Below, piece by piece: positions 1 to 8,250 of a DNA stretch of 12,826 nucleotides. The DNA comes from Mycogone perniciosa (Eukaryota > Ascomycota > Sordariomycetes > Hypocreales > Hypocreaceae). The notes under the pieces were generated by a model. It worked only from the letters and a program-made list of their open reading frames with translations, searched no databases and was not told where the DNA came from. The stretch covers positions 1-12,826 of the forward strand of contig JAOALB010000350.1 of the NCBI GenBank assembly GCA_025331125.1, in the 5' to 3' direction. Each line of letters opens with the position of its first letter. Position 1 is the first letter of the stretch. The position numbers were made by a program, and so were the translations under genes.

Positions 1-89
1 TCCCTGACCTCTCTGTCAACATAAACCCACGAACCTCGGTTTATCCCTTGAGAATCAACCCGGATCGTCACACTAGGCCTTAAGCTATA

Positions 90-660
90 ATAGTTTCCTG
101 CCTCTTTAAGGCATAATATTATTTTTATATTAACCCCTAAATCCTATACTATAATAACTATTAATAGAGAACTTAAGGAAAACTCCCCTAAGCTTATAAC
201 CTATTAAAATAATAAGGTTATATTAAACTTTTTTAAGGTATAGATTTTAGGATACTGCACTTAATGCAGTAATAGGGAAATAATTAAAAGTATTTAAGTA
301 AATAATAGCGAATTAAATAATTAAATTATATTTAATTTAATGGCTAATACCTATAAACTATTTAGTAATTAATTATATAGCTATATAAAAGCAAATAATA
401 CTATTCTTTTATATAATACCACTAACTATATAATAGCTCTGCTATAATAGAATTAGGTTTATAGCCCTATTTTAATTTTCTATAAATTTATCTCCATAGG
501 AAATTAGCTAAATTAACTTACAGCTATATAAATAAGAAACTATTTCTATTCGACTTTTTATAATACTATTGTAATGAACTGTTATACCATTACGCCAATA
601 GGCAAAAGAATAGGCTAATAATCGCATTTATAGCAACTATTTTAACGGTACTAGCTGTAT
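90..660. repeat. AT-rich, RIP-like decayed tract
   Basis: This stretch is overwhelmingly A and T, dense in TpA steps (runs of tata, ttaa, ataat), with very few C or G and stops in every frame. The change to mixed composition is abrupt on both sides, near 90 and near 660. In ascomycetes such blocks are usually transposon copies decayed by repeat-induced point mutation, a process that turns CpA into TpA. That origin is inferred from composition; no open frame or recognisable element protein survives. An AT-rich structural region is the alternative. Confidence 0.6.
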
Positions 661-689
661 ATAAGGGAAACGTGCTTGGATCGTGACAA

Positions 690-3540
690 TTCTCCGGAAT
701 AGTAATTCTCAGCATTTTAGTTGTTCTCCACGCTCCTTAAATGTTCGAGGGTAGCTGTCGTAGGAGCCTTAATTACGCCTACAAGGCTCTATGGCTACAA
801 TATCTAATTTGGATCACGATAAGATATCATTAACTGTTCCATTAGTTAATTCGTTATCTGTTACTATAGGCTTAAGATTTGACTTAATCTTTTTATTTCT
901 TTTTTGGTTTATATTAGAATAGTCGGCAAATCTATATTATTGTCAGCCTCTCGGCATTAGCTTTCCTACTGGGCTTTCCCAATATCATCACGCAAATGCG
1001 GAGAGGACTAGGCTAATGTGTATTATCACTTATTCAGAATACACTTCTACGCTTTGTAACTATGCACGGGTGCCTATCCGCTCGTGGGTCATAAATCTAC
1101 TCCGCAACCCCGAACATAGTAAGGCTGAAACTCGACTGCCCCGACCTGAAGGGCCTGGCTCCTGAGGGAATTATGCATGGATCTGGCTTGATTGCTAATC
1201 CTTATATAATAAGATGTTGGTGGCTTATGAAAAAATTCCTGAAGTACTCTGGCGCTTATCTTGCTACTAAACACTTTATTCGGGTTAATTGCTCCTGCCT
1301 CGCTAACGCTTTCAGTAACCTCCAGTCAAACATTTTTCACCCGCCAGGACAAAGCTTCCCACATGTTGTTGCACTGAATACTAGAACTGAGATCACTTCC
1401 TCCCGCGACTTAGATGTGTGATACGACTTTTGCAGCGCTGTTCCACGGCTTTTATTTAATCTGGTTCCCCTTGGGCTTTGGCCTAAGAATTCTCCCTCAT
1501 ACTTCCTTCGCAGCCTTGTGGGATACTAGCCCACTGACGATCCTACAGATCATCCTAGTCCCTAGTGGACTTTCTCCTGCAATGTAATCAGTAAGCATAA
1601 AGTATCAAAGTGAGCGCTCTCACAATATCGGCCAGTGGATTTGGGAATGAAGCGTCGTCACTGGAGTTGTAGTCATAATGCCGACGACTTCGGCGCACCA
1701 ACAAGTACACATCAGCATTATGTCGGCCACTCAGTTGATCACATCTTCCCATGAGTGGCTGAACTCGATCATGGTCCCTTAGTGATGTAGCAATTACGTT
1801 AAATTATCTTAGGAAACAGCTTCATTTATCGTTGGCGCGATTAGTCCTATACATTAAGGTTGTGGTAGTAGTGGTTCTATTTACACCGACCCCTCCCTTG
1901 CCGGGATATACAGGCTACCACTACTATGGCTATCCTATATAGTATTTGCACTGTACAGTGTCCGAATACTTGCTCAGAGAAAAGAGAAACAGACAAAAGA
2001 AAGGGAGTAAGGAAAAGGAGATAAGCCAAAAAAGGAAAATCCAGTCTCGTTGCGGTCTGCGTTCATGAGATTTCCTAAGTCCCTTCACTTTATGCTTGGT
2101 TAGATTTTGCAGCAGGCGGAATATATCCTTCGTTTGCTTGGCTGGATTTTACACCCCCAGGGGTCAATCAACGTAAGCGGGAACGAATCACAGAAGGGAA
2201 ATAATAGAAGACTCGATTGTCACTCATATTAGCTTACGCTGACGGTTTTCTTGCTCCTGGAGACTTTTCTGATTCAATAATTCCCATCATTGTGACGGCT
2301 AGCCCAAGTGACTGGGCCACTACTATTACCGGCACTTGCCGTAAATAAGCATGTCCTGACATCCAATTGGTCCTTTAGAGTTGTGGACCGGTTCGCCCTA
2401 GTGCTATGTGAGTGCGAATTCTACTGACATTACCGTTCCGGCCGGCCTCGTAGTGCTAGCAGGACGGGATTCCACGCCCTAGTGTCCGCCTCGTACCGGT
2501 GCAAAAGCACACACCAATTTTAAGTTCTATGCAGGCTGGCGGACACGAGGTGATCCATCATATCAGAGATCCAGCAAGGACGGGCAACACAACACATATG
2601 CGCCGTATCGGAGAGCTAGGAGATACGCCTCAAGTTTGTGGTTATACTGAAATAACGATTAAGAAATACGACCGGAGACGGCAACGGTTTTAACGCAAGT
2701 GGAAACCTTCAACTCGCGTCATCAGGTTCGGCGTGGCTTCTTCCGTTCACGTGAAAGAAAACCTCGCCAATGCAGGCCGGCCGCATAAAGAAATTTTAGT
2801 AACAACATTGCGAAAGGAATTCAACCGTGTTGCGATCCGCCTACCCGGCGTGCGGTAGAGGGTGCGGGGTGCGTGCTATACTTAGATAACCGTTGAGGAG
2901 TTCATTACGCCTGAAAATATTGAATATAACTCCGACGCGGCTATCTATTCTGAGAATACTCATCTAGGTTTCTAACTGGATTCTTGAATCACCGTCTGTT
3001 CCAGATTCTTGTACTTTGCTCTACGAATACGAACTGGCCCCCCAGATCGCCCCTGACAGCAGATTCCACTTATGAAATGATGACGCAGCAGTGTGACTGC
3101 ATATTTCCTCCTGTGTAACGCTCTGCATGCTGGACCGTCTGACAGCAGCGAGAGGAATTATCACGAACCGTCAGGTGGTCTAATTAAGTTCCGCAGCTGT
3201 AAAGCTTCGGTCGTCTGATCATGATACTTTGTGGCGTAATAATCTGGGCAGCTTCGTATTCTCTCGTGCCACGTGCTATGCGTTCTGCATGGGAATCCAC
3301 GTAAACCTGCTGCAACACTCCTTGATGCATCGAGCATTTAGGTTTTAACCGAACTTTGTTTTTCTGTTGCTTGCGGGGAGAAGAGAATGAGCAAGGTTAA
3401 AGCTGGGTGAGGAGCATAGAGCATATGGTCAATGAAGCCGTTCGTGGATTCGACCTGATGATGTGAATAGGACAACATTTGGCTGAATGTGTCTGTTGGA
3501 AATCATTAGTGTCGAGACACCTCAGTCTTATCTATTTAAT
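690..3540. other. Gene-poor region, nothing recognised
   Basis: About 2.9 kb of roughly balanced base composition. Reading frames are short (at most about 80 codons) and none of their translations resembles a known family; codons and hydrophobicity look random. No tRNA-like clover sequence, splice-bounded gene or transposon ends could be supported. It may be old decayed repeat or intergenic DNA. The only compositional oddity is the purine-rich run near 1977-2041. Confidence 0.5.
1977..2041. other. Purine-rich tract
   Basis: A run of about 65 bases that is almost all A and G on the plus strand, so C and T on the minus strand. Pyrimidine-rich runs like this are common in fungal core promoters and leaders, so it could be the promoter remnant of a gene once read leftward, or a retrotransposon polypurine tract. 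No coding region to its left supports either reading. Confidence 0.3.
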
Positions 3541-3781
3541 AACCGTTCTCCTTCTGTATTCCAAAAGGCTTATTCTTCGCTTCCTCATCCTCATCTCTAC
3601 AATTGCATCCAAACTTCTTTATAGAGATAGATTTCCAAACTGCCCGTCTCCTTCTTCATTGGTCTGAAATTTTCCTCTCTATTCGCCTTTCGACCACCAA
3701 ACTCGGAAAGTTGATGCAAACAAAAGACCATCTACTCGAAGAGGCAAACATATCCAATTCAGAGCTTACGATTACCCAACC
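3541..3781 (+). promoter_or_regulatory. Pyrimidine-rich promoter/leader of the M23 gene
   Basis: The 240 bases before the M23 start contain repeated CT-rich runs (about 3543-3600 and 3645-3690), the usual signature of filamentous-fungal core promoters and 5' leaders. A TATA-like TATTTAAT lies just upstream at about 3533-3540. The frame of the protein is open leftward to a TGA at 3665-3667 but has no ATG between that stop and 3782, so initiation at 3782 is the simplest reading. The transcription start is not determinable by eye. Confidence 0.45.
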
Positions 3782-5623
3782 ATGTCACAGCCCAGTATCA
3801 AAGTGGATGTCCAGCCCTCCGAGTCTGGGAACGCTCATTACCTGCCTCTTGGCGCTACATCCGCAAATGGAGTCCCAGGGCTCAAGGTCTGTCTTCGGCT
3901 TCGTTTGAAGAATACTGGAGCGACAGCTGTGAAGGTAACTGGCATCAAGTTCACCTTTCCCGGTTCCGGACAGCCTTCGTTCAATATGGAGAGTGTGAAC
4001 CTTGACGGTAGCCTCGACTTGGCTGCTGGAGAAGCGGCATTTTGGTCCAACGGTCAACTAGCCAGCGGTGGCAATAATTCCGTCTACCTTACCGGAACCC
4101 CACCTCCTCGGATTCGTCTGGATGTCACAGCAAAAAACTTCCCCGAACCTGCCACTATCACGATTCCCTTGGCGCCTCATAAAAGTCCAGTAACAGGGGG
4201 AGCCTACCGCCTCTGCTATGCCGCCGGTGATCTCCGTCAAACCGAATACCTGGAAACGTCTGCAATACACTGGGCCAACGGCGGCACAAGAGGCACTCAG
4301 ATTTTTGCTCATGATATTGGCGCGGTTGGCTGGGACCAATCGACCAGAACTTGGTCAAACCTGGTTCCGGGAGGTGACGCAAAGAAAAACGAGGGATATC
4401 GCATCTGGAATAAACCGGTCCGAGCAGCAGCCGACGGCGTTGTCGAGGACTGGCTGGACACCATGGACGAGAACACTGAGCTCGGGAAATTTCCAGTCCC
4501 GACTCCTTCGCCAGGCACCGGTAACAACATCCTCGTACGCCATGGGACAGAACTGACCAGGTATTGCCACTTCCGCAAAGACTCCATCCCTGCATCCTTG
4601 AAGCAAAAGGGAGCCGTGGTTCTTGAAGGTCAAGTGCTTGGCCGCGCTGGTAACTCCGGTAATTCTACGAACCCGCACACTCACGTTGAAGTCGTCAATG
4701 CCTCCGACGGCGCACTTCGTCCATTTCTGTTCCGAGATGCGTGGGTGATCGACAGAAACCTGCTATCCCCGCCATCTAGCGCCGGTCCTTGGTATAGTCT
4801 TCATCAACAAGGTATACCGAAGAAGGTTGTCCCTATCTGGCCTGCGAGCACCTATCCCGGCTTTCCAGTGCCAGCCGTAGGGTTCTCCATCAGCGGTGAC
4901 TGGGCGGTGGAACTCGTTGTCAGCCCAGATCTTCACTCCTTCTCGAGGACTGCTCAGGACCTCTTCGATCACAGAGGGCTGCGCCTACTCTGTGTGACTA
5001 GCTTCATGGAAAATGGACACCGAAGATGGGCAGGAGTTGCTCGCGCAGGCGACTGGGCTCATCGATGGTGGATCAGCCCGAATCTACCCAGCTTCAAGAA
5101 CACGGCTCAGGACCTTTTCGATAACAAGGGCCTACGACTGATATACGTACGCACTTACATAGAGAATGGCAATCGTTTTTGGACTGGCATTTCCCGGGGC
5201 GGAAACTGGGCTAGCCGGCTCTTCGTTCACGACGACCTAGCCGCATTCTCGTCGGAAGCCCAGAAACTATTCAATGATCAGGGACTTCGCCTTATTCATG
5301 TCACTACCTGGCTTGAAAGTGGTAAGCGGTGGTGGCTAGGCATATCACGCAGCGGCGACTGGGCGAACCGGTGGTGGGTCAGTCCAAACTTAGAAGATTT
5401 CTCGACAAAGGTACAACAACTGTTCGATAATGAGGGCAAACGACTTGTTTACGTCAGCACGTATAAAGAAGGAGGCCAACGTAGATGGATAGGCATTGCT
5501 CGATCCGCAACCTGGGCACATAGGTGGTATTTCCGGTCGGACCTGGACTCTTTGCGTCTCGAGGCCCAGCAGCTTCTTGACCACAGACGGTTGCGAATTG
5601 AGCAAGTGGAATTTTTGGAGTGA
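3782..5623 (+). CDS. M23 metallopeptidase with BTRD1-like repeats
   Basis: An intact, intronless 613-residue protein. Residues 1-135 look like a beta-sandwich (alternating hydrophobic strands, conserved Asn-Thr-Gly turn). Residues 160-326 carry the M23 (LytM/lysostaphin) signatures: probable zinc ligands H163, D178 and H301 (in the HTH at 299-301), the YCHF motif with catalytic-type H263, the AAADGVV strand (216-221), and the Gly-rich GRAGNSGNS loop (287-295) before HTHVEVV. Residues 371-613 are five tandem 51-residue repeats, each opening with a G(D/N)W-type motif, like bacterial tandem repeat domain 1. M23 enzymes are zinc endopeptidases acting on peptidoglycan crosslinks or Gly-Gly bonds; the actual substrate here is unknown. 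The start has A at -3 and follows a pyrimidine-rich leader. No signal peptide or membrane segment is visible, which is odd for this family: the product may be cytosolic or leave by an unconventional route, or a signal-coding exon may have been missed. The domain mix and isolated position suggest a bacterial origin by transfer. The M23 call is strong; the role is inference. Confidence 0.85.
   Translation: MSQPSIKVDVQPSESGNAHYLPLGATSANGVPGLKVCLRLRLKNTGATAVKVTGIKFTFPGSGQPSFNMESVNLDGSLDLAAGEAAFWSNGQLASGGNNSVYLTGTPPPRIRLDVTAKNFPEPATITIPLAPHKSPVTGGAYRLCYAAGDLRQTEYLETSAIHWANGGTRGTQIFAHDIGAVGWDQSTRTWSNLVPGGDAKKNEGYRIWNKPVRAAADGVVEDWLDTMDENTELGKFPVPTPSPGTGNNILVRHGTELTRYCHFRKDSIPASLKQKGAVVLEGQVLGRAGNSGNSTNPHTHVEVVNASDGALRPFLFRDAWVIDRNLLSPPSSAGPWYSLHQQGIPKKVVPIWPASTYPGFPVPAVGFSISGDWAVELVVSPDLHSFSRTAQDLFDHRGLRLLCVTSFMENGHRRWAGVARAGDWAHRWWISPNLPSFKNTAQDLFDNKGLRLIYVRTYIENGNRFWTGISRGGNWASRLFVHDDLAAFSSEAQKLFNDQGLRLIHVTTWLESGKRWWLGISRSGDWANRWWVSPNLEDFSTKVQQLFDNEGKRLVYVSTYKEGGQRRWIGIARSATWAHRWYFRSDLDSLRLEAQQLLDHRRLRIEQVEFLE
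4892..5620 (+). repeat. Five in-frame 153-bp coding repeats (BTRD1-like)
   Basis: Protein repeats begin at residues 371, 422, 473, 524 and 575, an exact 51-residue (153-bp) period; the fifth is cut to 39 residues by the stop codon. Each unit has the plan G-(D/N)-W-A, an aromatic or Val strand, a (S/D)-(P/D)-(D/N)-L turn, a helix with A-Q-x-L-F-(D/N), then G-L-R-L and a strand ending in W-x-G-(I/V)-(S/A)-R. Repeat 3 is the most diverged at its start (LFVHDDL), and repeat 5 has ATW in place of GDW. The period is perfect but the DNA differs between units, so the expansion is old and maintained by protein-level selection. Confidence 0.85.
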
Positions 5624-6051
5624 ACTTCAGCTATTCGCCGCAGAGATTATTTTTTCGGATGTATCTTTTATAGAAGAGCTCAAGACTGAACTTGGAGAGG
5701 TTGGCCATAGAACACAACTGGCGGCGTATTCTATATGTCGAATTGTGCCTAGCTGGCTAAGGAGTCGGGTTCGCGTAAATTACCTGGTCATTATTCCATA
5801 GGTCGTTTGAGTTCAACGACTTTTAATTACCAGCGAAATTGCCAAAACGCACAGACCATATAGACTAAAACAACCTGCGACTCAAACAACGGTTTTAATT
5901 GGCTGTCTTTAACCTAAGTGGGGTACTTAGGTTACCCAGGGTTATGTTAGGTTAAGCTTATACTGTATTAAGGATTAGTCTAGCGCTTCTGTTAAAGGGG
6001 AAGGCTGGGGCTTATTGCTTTACGAAAAGTATATATTAATAGTTGGATCTC
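5624..6051. other. Spacer with short inverted repeats
   Basis: No gene is seen between the M23 stop and the mariner-type element. It holds a perfect 9-bp hairpin with a 5-base loop (AACCTAAGT at 5911-5919, ACTTAGGTT at 5925-5933), a 6-bp hairpin (GTCGTT 5802-5807, AACGAC 5815-5820), and an 8-bp inverted pair (GTTTGAGT 5805-5812, ACTCAAAC 5880-5887). It presumably includes the M23 transcript's 3' end, but no clear AATAAA was found. Remnant ends of small non-autonomous elements would explain the inverted repeats. Confidence 0.4.
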
Positions 6052-7377
6052 TATAATTTACAGTGAAAGGCGGAATGGGTGTCGCGAATTTTTAGTCAAC
6101 CATTTAAAGAATCGCGGGTTCGTTTGTGGCTTTTGTGGCTTTACGCGATGCGCTTGTACTGAGCATGTACATGTACATCCTGCAAAAGCACTCCAATAAA
6201 GGGGAACAGGCCGCTTTGGCCCCACCGTTGGTCCAAAGGTGCTTTACGTCCTTCTGGCTTTCCATTGTTTCTTTTCCCTCCTTCCTACCCAGCCAGATCT
6301 GGAGCATTTTCCTGTTACAAGTACAATCATGGCGCCGCAACTGAATATCGCGCGGCGTGGCCTGATTAAGTCCATGCTAAAGCAAGGCGTTGAAAATAAG
6401 CTAATAGCCACAGCCGCCTCGTGCAGCGTGCGCGCCGTTCAGAGAATCCGCTTAGAGCCAGAAGCATCCGAGATGACCAATGCAACCAAAACCCGCGTCG
6501 GCCGCCGTAGCTGCATTACGCCGCCTATGCAGAAGGCCCTATGTGATATACTAACCGAACGGCCGGATATGTATCGATGCGAATTAGTAGACTTTCTCTA
6601 TGATAAGTTTGGGAAAAGGGTATCGGAAAGGTCTATCGGTCGGACCCTACGATCTATAGGTTGGACCAGAACTACGATTAGCCGTGTCGCACAGCAACGG
6701 GATGCAGACCTTCGAGATCACTATCTACATACGATATCGGAGTTTAAATCCTACCATTTTGTCTTTGTTGATGAGTCTGGCTGTGATAGAAGGGTTGGAC
6801 ATCGACGTTGGGGGTGGTCGCCTAAAGGGACCTCACCTGTCCAGGTCACAAGGTTTAGTCGTGGAAAGAGATGGCACATTCTACCTGCGTACACCCAAGA
6901 TGGCATACTTCTCAGGCGAGTATACCAAGGATCAACGGACCTTGTGTTCTTTGAAGACTTTATTGCGCAGCTGCTGCATCATTGTGGCAGGTATCCAGAG
7001 CCAAAATCCGTGATCGTTATGGATAACGCCTCTTGGCATGATTCAGAGAAGATCCAGACGATGTGCGATGAAGCAGGAGTGAGAGTGGTGTTTCTACCTC
7101 CTTACTCGCCAGATTTTAACCCTATTGAGGAGTATTTTGGGGTACTGAAGAGGTTTATCAAGAAAAACTGGCACGAAAACGAGCATTTTGTTAGAACACA
7201 GTTCAAAATGTATTTAGAGTGGTGCGTTGATGTCGTTGGCGACGATGTACACATTGCCGAGAGTCACTTCCGTCATGCAGGGATACCTATCACACCATCC
7301 AAATAAATGCAAATGCTATATGTAGTATATATTTAGTTGTAGATCTAGATGAACCGCTCGCGCACCTTACAATTCTA
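6052..7377 (+). mobile_element. Tc1/mariner-type transposon
   Basis: An intact DD34E transposase gene sits inside a span of about 1.33 kb, the usual size of this superfamily. Possible ends: a left sequence starting with TA at 6052 and running through CAGTGAAAGGCGG to 6073, and a right sequence whose reverse complement starts with TA at 7377 and runs to about 7354. They align at only about 14 of 24 positions with gaps, so the terminal repeats are weak and the boundaries approximate. TA is the known target of the superfamily. The element interior is well supported; the exact ends are a guess. Confidence 0.6.
6329..7306 (+). CDS. Tc1/mariner-type DD34E transposase
   Basis: A 325-residue cut-and-paste DNA transposase acting in the nucleus on its own terminal repeats. 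Residues 5-115 form the two helix-turn-helix parts that bind DNA (first around 8-42, second around 65-115). The catalytic DDE domain follows: D148 in FVDESG, D232 in VMDNASWH, and E267 in NPIEEYF, with 34 residues between D232 and E267, the Tc1 spacing. The PPYSPDFNPIE block is diagnostic. I chose the ATG at 6329 (A at -3, G at +4) because the protein from there begins like the family. The frame is also open from an ATG at 6239, adding 30 hydrophobic residues that do not look like transposase. An AATAAA (7302-7307) overlaps the stop codon. No frameshift or stop is present, so the gene could still be functional, in contrast to every other transposase here. Confidence 0.9.
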   Translation: MAPQLNIARRGLIKSMLKQGVENKLIATAASCSVRAVQRIRLEPEASEMTNATKTRVGRRSCITPPMQKALCDILTERPDMYRCELVDFLYDKFGKRVSERSIGRTLRSIGWTRTTISRVAQQRDADLRDHYLHTISEFKSYHFVFVDESGCDRRVGHRRWGWSPKGTSPVQVTRFSRGKRWHILPAYTQDGILLRRVYQGSTDLVFFEDFIAQLLHHCGRYPEPKSVIVMDNASWHDSEKIQTMCDEAGVRVVFLPPYSPDFNPIEEYFGVLKRFIKKNWHENEHFVRTQFKMYLEWCVDVVGDDVHIAESHFRHAGIPITPSK

Positions 7378-7383
7378 CATGTT

Positions 7384-8001
7384 CTATTCCTGTTGCTCTT
7401 TCCACCATTGCTCAATGTTAGGCTTACTCACAATCTGCAATGCAACGCCTGGTTTCACCCCGCCTTTTACCATCAGATCGGCGGCAACTTTTGGGTGGTG
7501 CAGAAAGGAATTCAGTTCGAGGAGATGATCCATTGCGAATTGAGTTCCCTTTTCCAGTTCCAACCTCCATCTGTCGCTTTTCGTTTGCGCCACTGTCCAG
7601 CCGCAATACTCCTCAAGTCTTTGGGCTCTATCGCCCGAAATGACAATAGGATCCTCACCAGTAGTAGCCGCACAGCCACGCCCGTAGTGGGACGAGGCGT
7701 GCATCTTACAGGGACGACAATCGCCAGAGCCATCCGCCTTCCTTTTCCGACTGGTCTCCAAGACCTCTTTGAGGATATGGGGTGGGATCTCGATATTGAC
7801 GTCAACATCCTCTGCTTTCTCCCCTTCCTTCATATTCTTCATGATATGGTCCTTGATGTCGGCTAAGCGGGGGTATTCTAGCTTATGGTGATTTCCTCGT
7901 TCATCCGGCCAGCAGTGGGGGCCTTGCTTGCAATACTTCGCCCTACAACGCCAATAGTTATAGACCCGTTTCCAGACGCCTGACTTACATGCCACTACCA
8001 A
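7384..8001 (-). pseudogene. 5'-incomplete fungal Cys-motif family gene
   Basis: About 205 codons read leftward and ending in TAG at 7384-7386. No ATG starts the frame: it opens after a TAA at 8071-8073 and runs through the 15-bp minisatellite, so the 5' part is missing or lies across an unseen intron. Near the N-terminus is a Cys cluster (C-x4-C-x5-C in WRCRAKYCKQGPHCW) followed by HHKL and a basic/acidic helical stretch. The C-terminus has a SAM-like look (LEEYCGW, then GGVKPGVAL and a final IEQWW). From memory, this Cys/HxKL plus GVKxGIA layout occurs in abundant uncharacterised proteins of filamentous ascomycetes, often near repeats; function unknown. The rest is Lys/Glu-rich and soluble. 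It follows the mariner by only a few bases. A transposon accessory protein or a decayed host gene are both possible. Confidence 0.5.
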
Positions 8002-8080
8002 CTGCTGACTTACATGCCACTGACTTACATGCCACTGACTTACATGCCACTGACTTACATGCCACTGACCTTAATGCTAC
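7981..8080. repeat. 15-bp minisatellite
   Basis: Unit TGACTTACATGCCAC. One copy is at 7981-7995, then a 10-base interruption (7996-8005), then four perfect head-to-tail copies (8006-8065) and one degenerate copy (8066-8080, 11 of 15 matches). The four identical units imply recent slippage or unequal exchange, so copy number is probably variable between strains. On the minus strand each unit carries ATG directly followed by TAA and a GTAAGT that matches the fungal 5' splice consensus. The array abuts the 5' side of the minus-strand gene. Confidence 0.9.
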
Positions 8081-8105
8081 GATGGACTGCTATAGCAGGT
8101 CGTAG
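8077..8105. repeat. Imperfect palindrome beside the minisatellite
   Basis: Outer arms CTACGA (8077-8082) and TCGTAG (8100-8105) enclose a perfect 12-bp palindrome CTGCTATAGCAG (8087-8098), with unpaired bases at 8083-8086 and 8099. It can fold as a cruciform or RNA hairpin. Its place at the edge of the tandem array suggests a transposon end or a break hotspot; that is inference. Confidence 0.65.
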
Positions 8106-8250
8106 AAAACACCATACATTTTTATTTCGCGCTAATAAACACATGGGGTCAGGTCCGTTGAAATAGTATAATGTCAAGTCCATTGACATAACCCATATTA
8201 AAATATTCATATTATATATGCATGGAAAGCTAGAATTTCCGCCATTTTAA
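8106..8250. other. Spacer with a 17-bp direct repeat
   Basis: Non-coding. Two near-copies of a 17-bp word (8149-8165 and 8174-8190) agree at 14 of 17 positions, start to start 25 bases apart. The second contains the small inverted pair TGTCAA/TTGACA. No gene is seen, and no MULE N-terminal coding sequence is present before the first MULE. Confidence 0.5.

Noticed and set aside
1173..1421. 82-codon open frame on the plus strand
   Set aside because: No family resemblance, no leader or start context, and it lies in a region with several equally long random frames on both strands.
1866..1926. 10-bp inverted repeat TAGTAGTGGT/ACCACTACTA
   Set aside because: The long 41-base loop, simple sequence and lack of nearby coding make chance the best explanation. 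The nearby 12-bp palindrome at 1949-1960 was discounted for the same reason.
2380..2480. tRNA-like GGTTCG segment
   Set aside because: No matching acceptor stem, D-arm or anticodon arm could be folded around it.
2499..2693. 64-codon open frame on the plus strand
   Set aside because: Composition looks random, with no motif, neighbour or promoter support.
3479..3667. Hydrophobic 62-codon frame as a membrane microprotein or signal exon
   Set aside because: The hydrophobicity comes from the pyrimidine-rich leader (CTT, TTC, CTC codons), and no splice donor joins it to the M23 gene. Kept only as a possibility in the findings.
4158..4595. 145-codon minus-strand frame within the M23 gene
   Set aside because: It is an antisense shadow of a gene whose own frame carries clear domain motifs.
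6126..6344. Short overlapping frames upstream of the mariner transposase
   Set aside because: Both strands give unrelated low-complexity peptides in the element's 5' untranslated part.
7981..8080. CRISPR-like array
   Set aside because: The units are contiguous 15-mers without spacers, in a eukaryotic setting, so it is a minisatellite.
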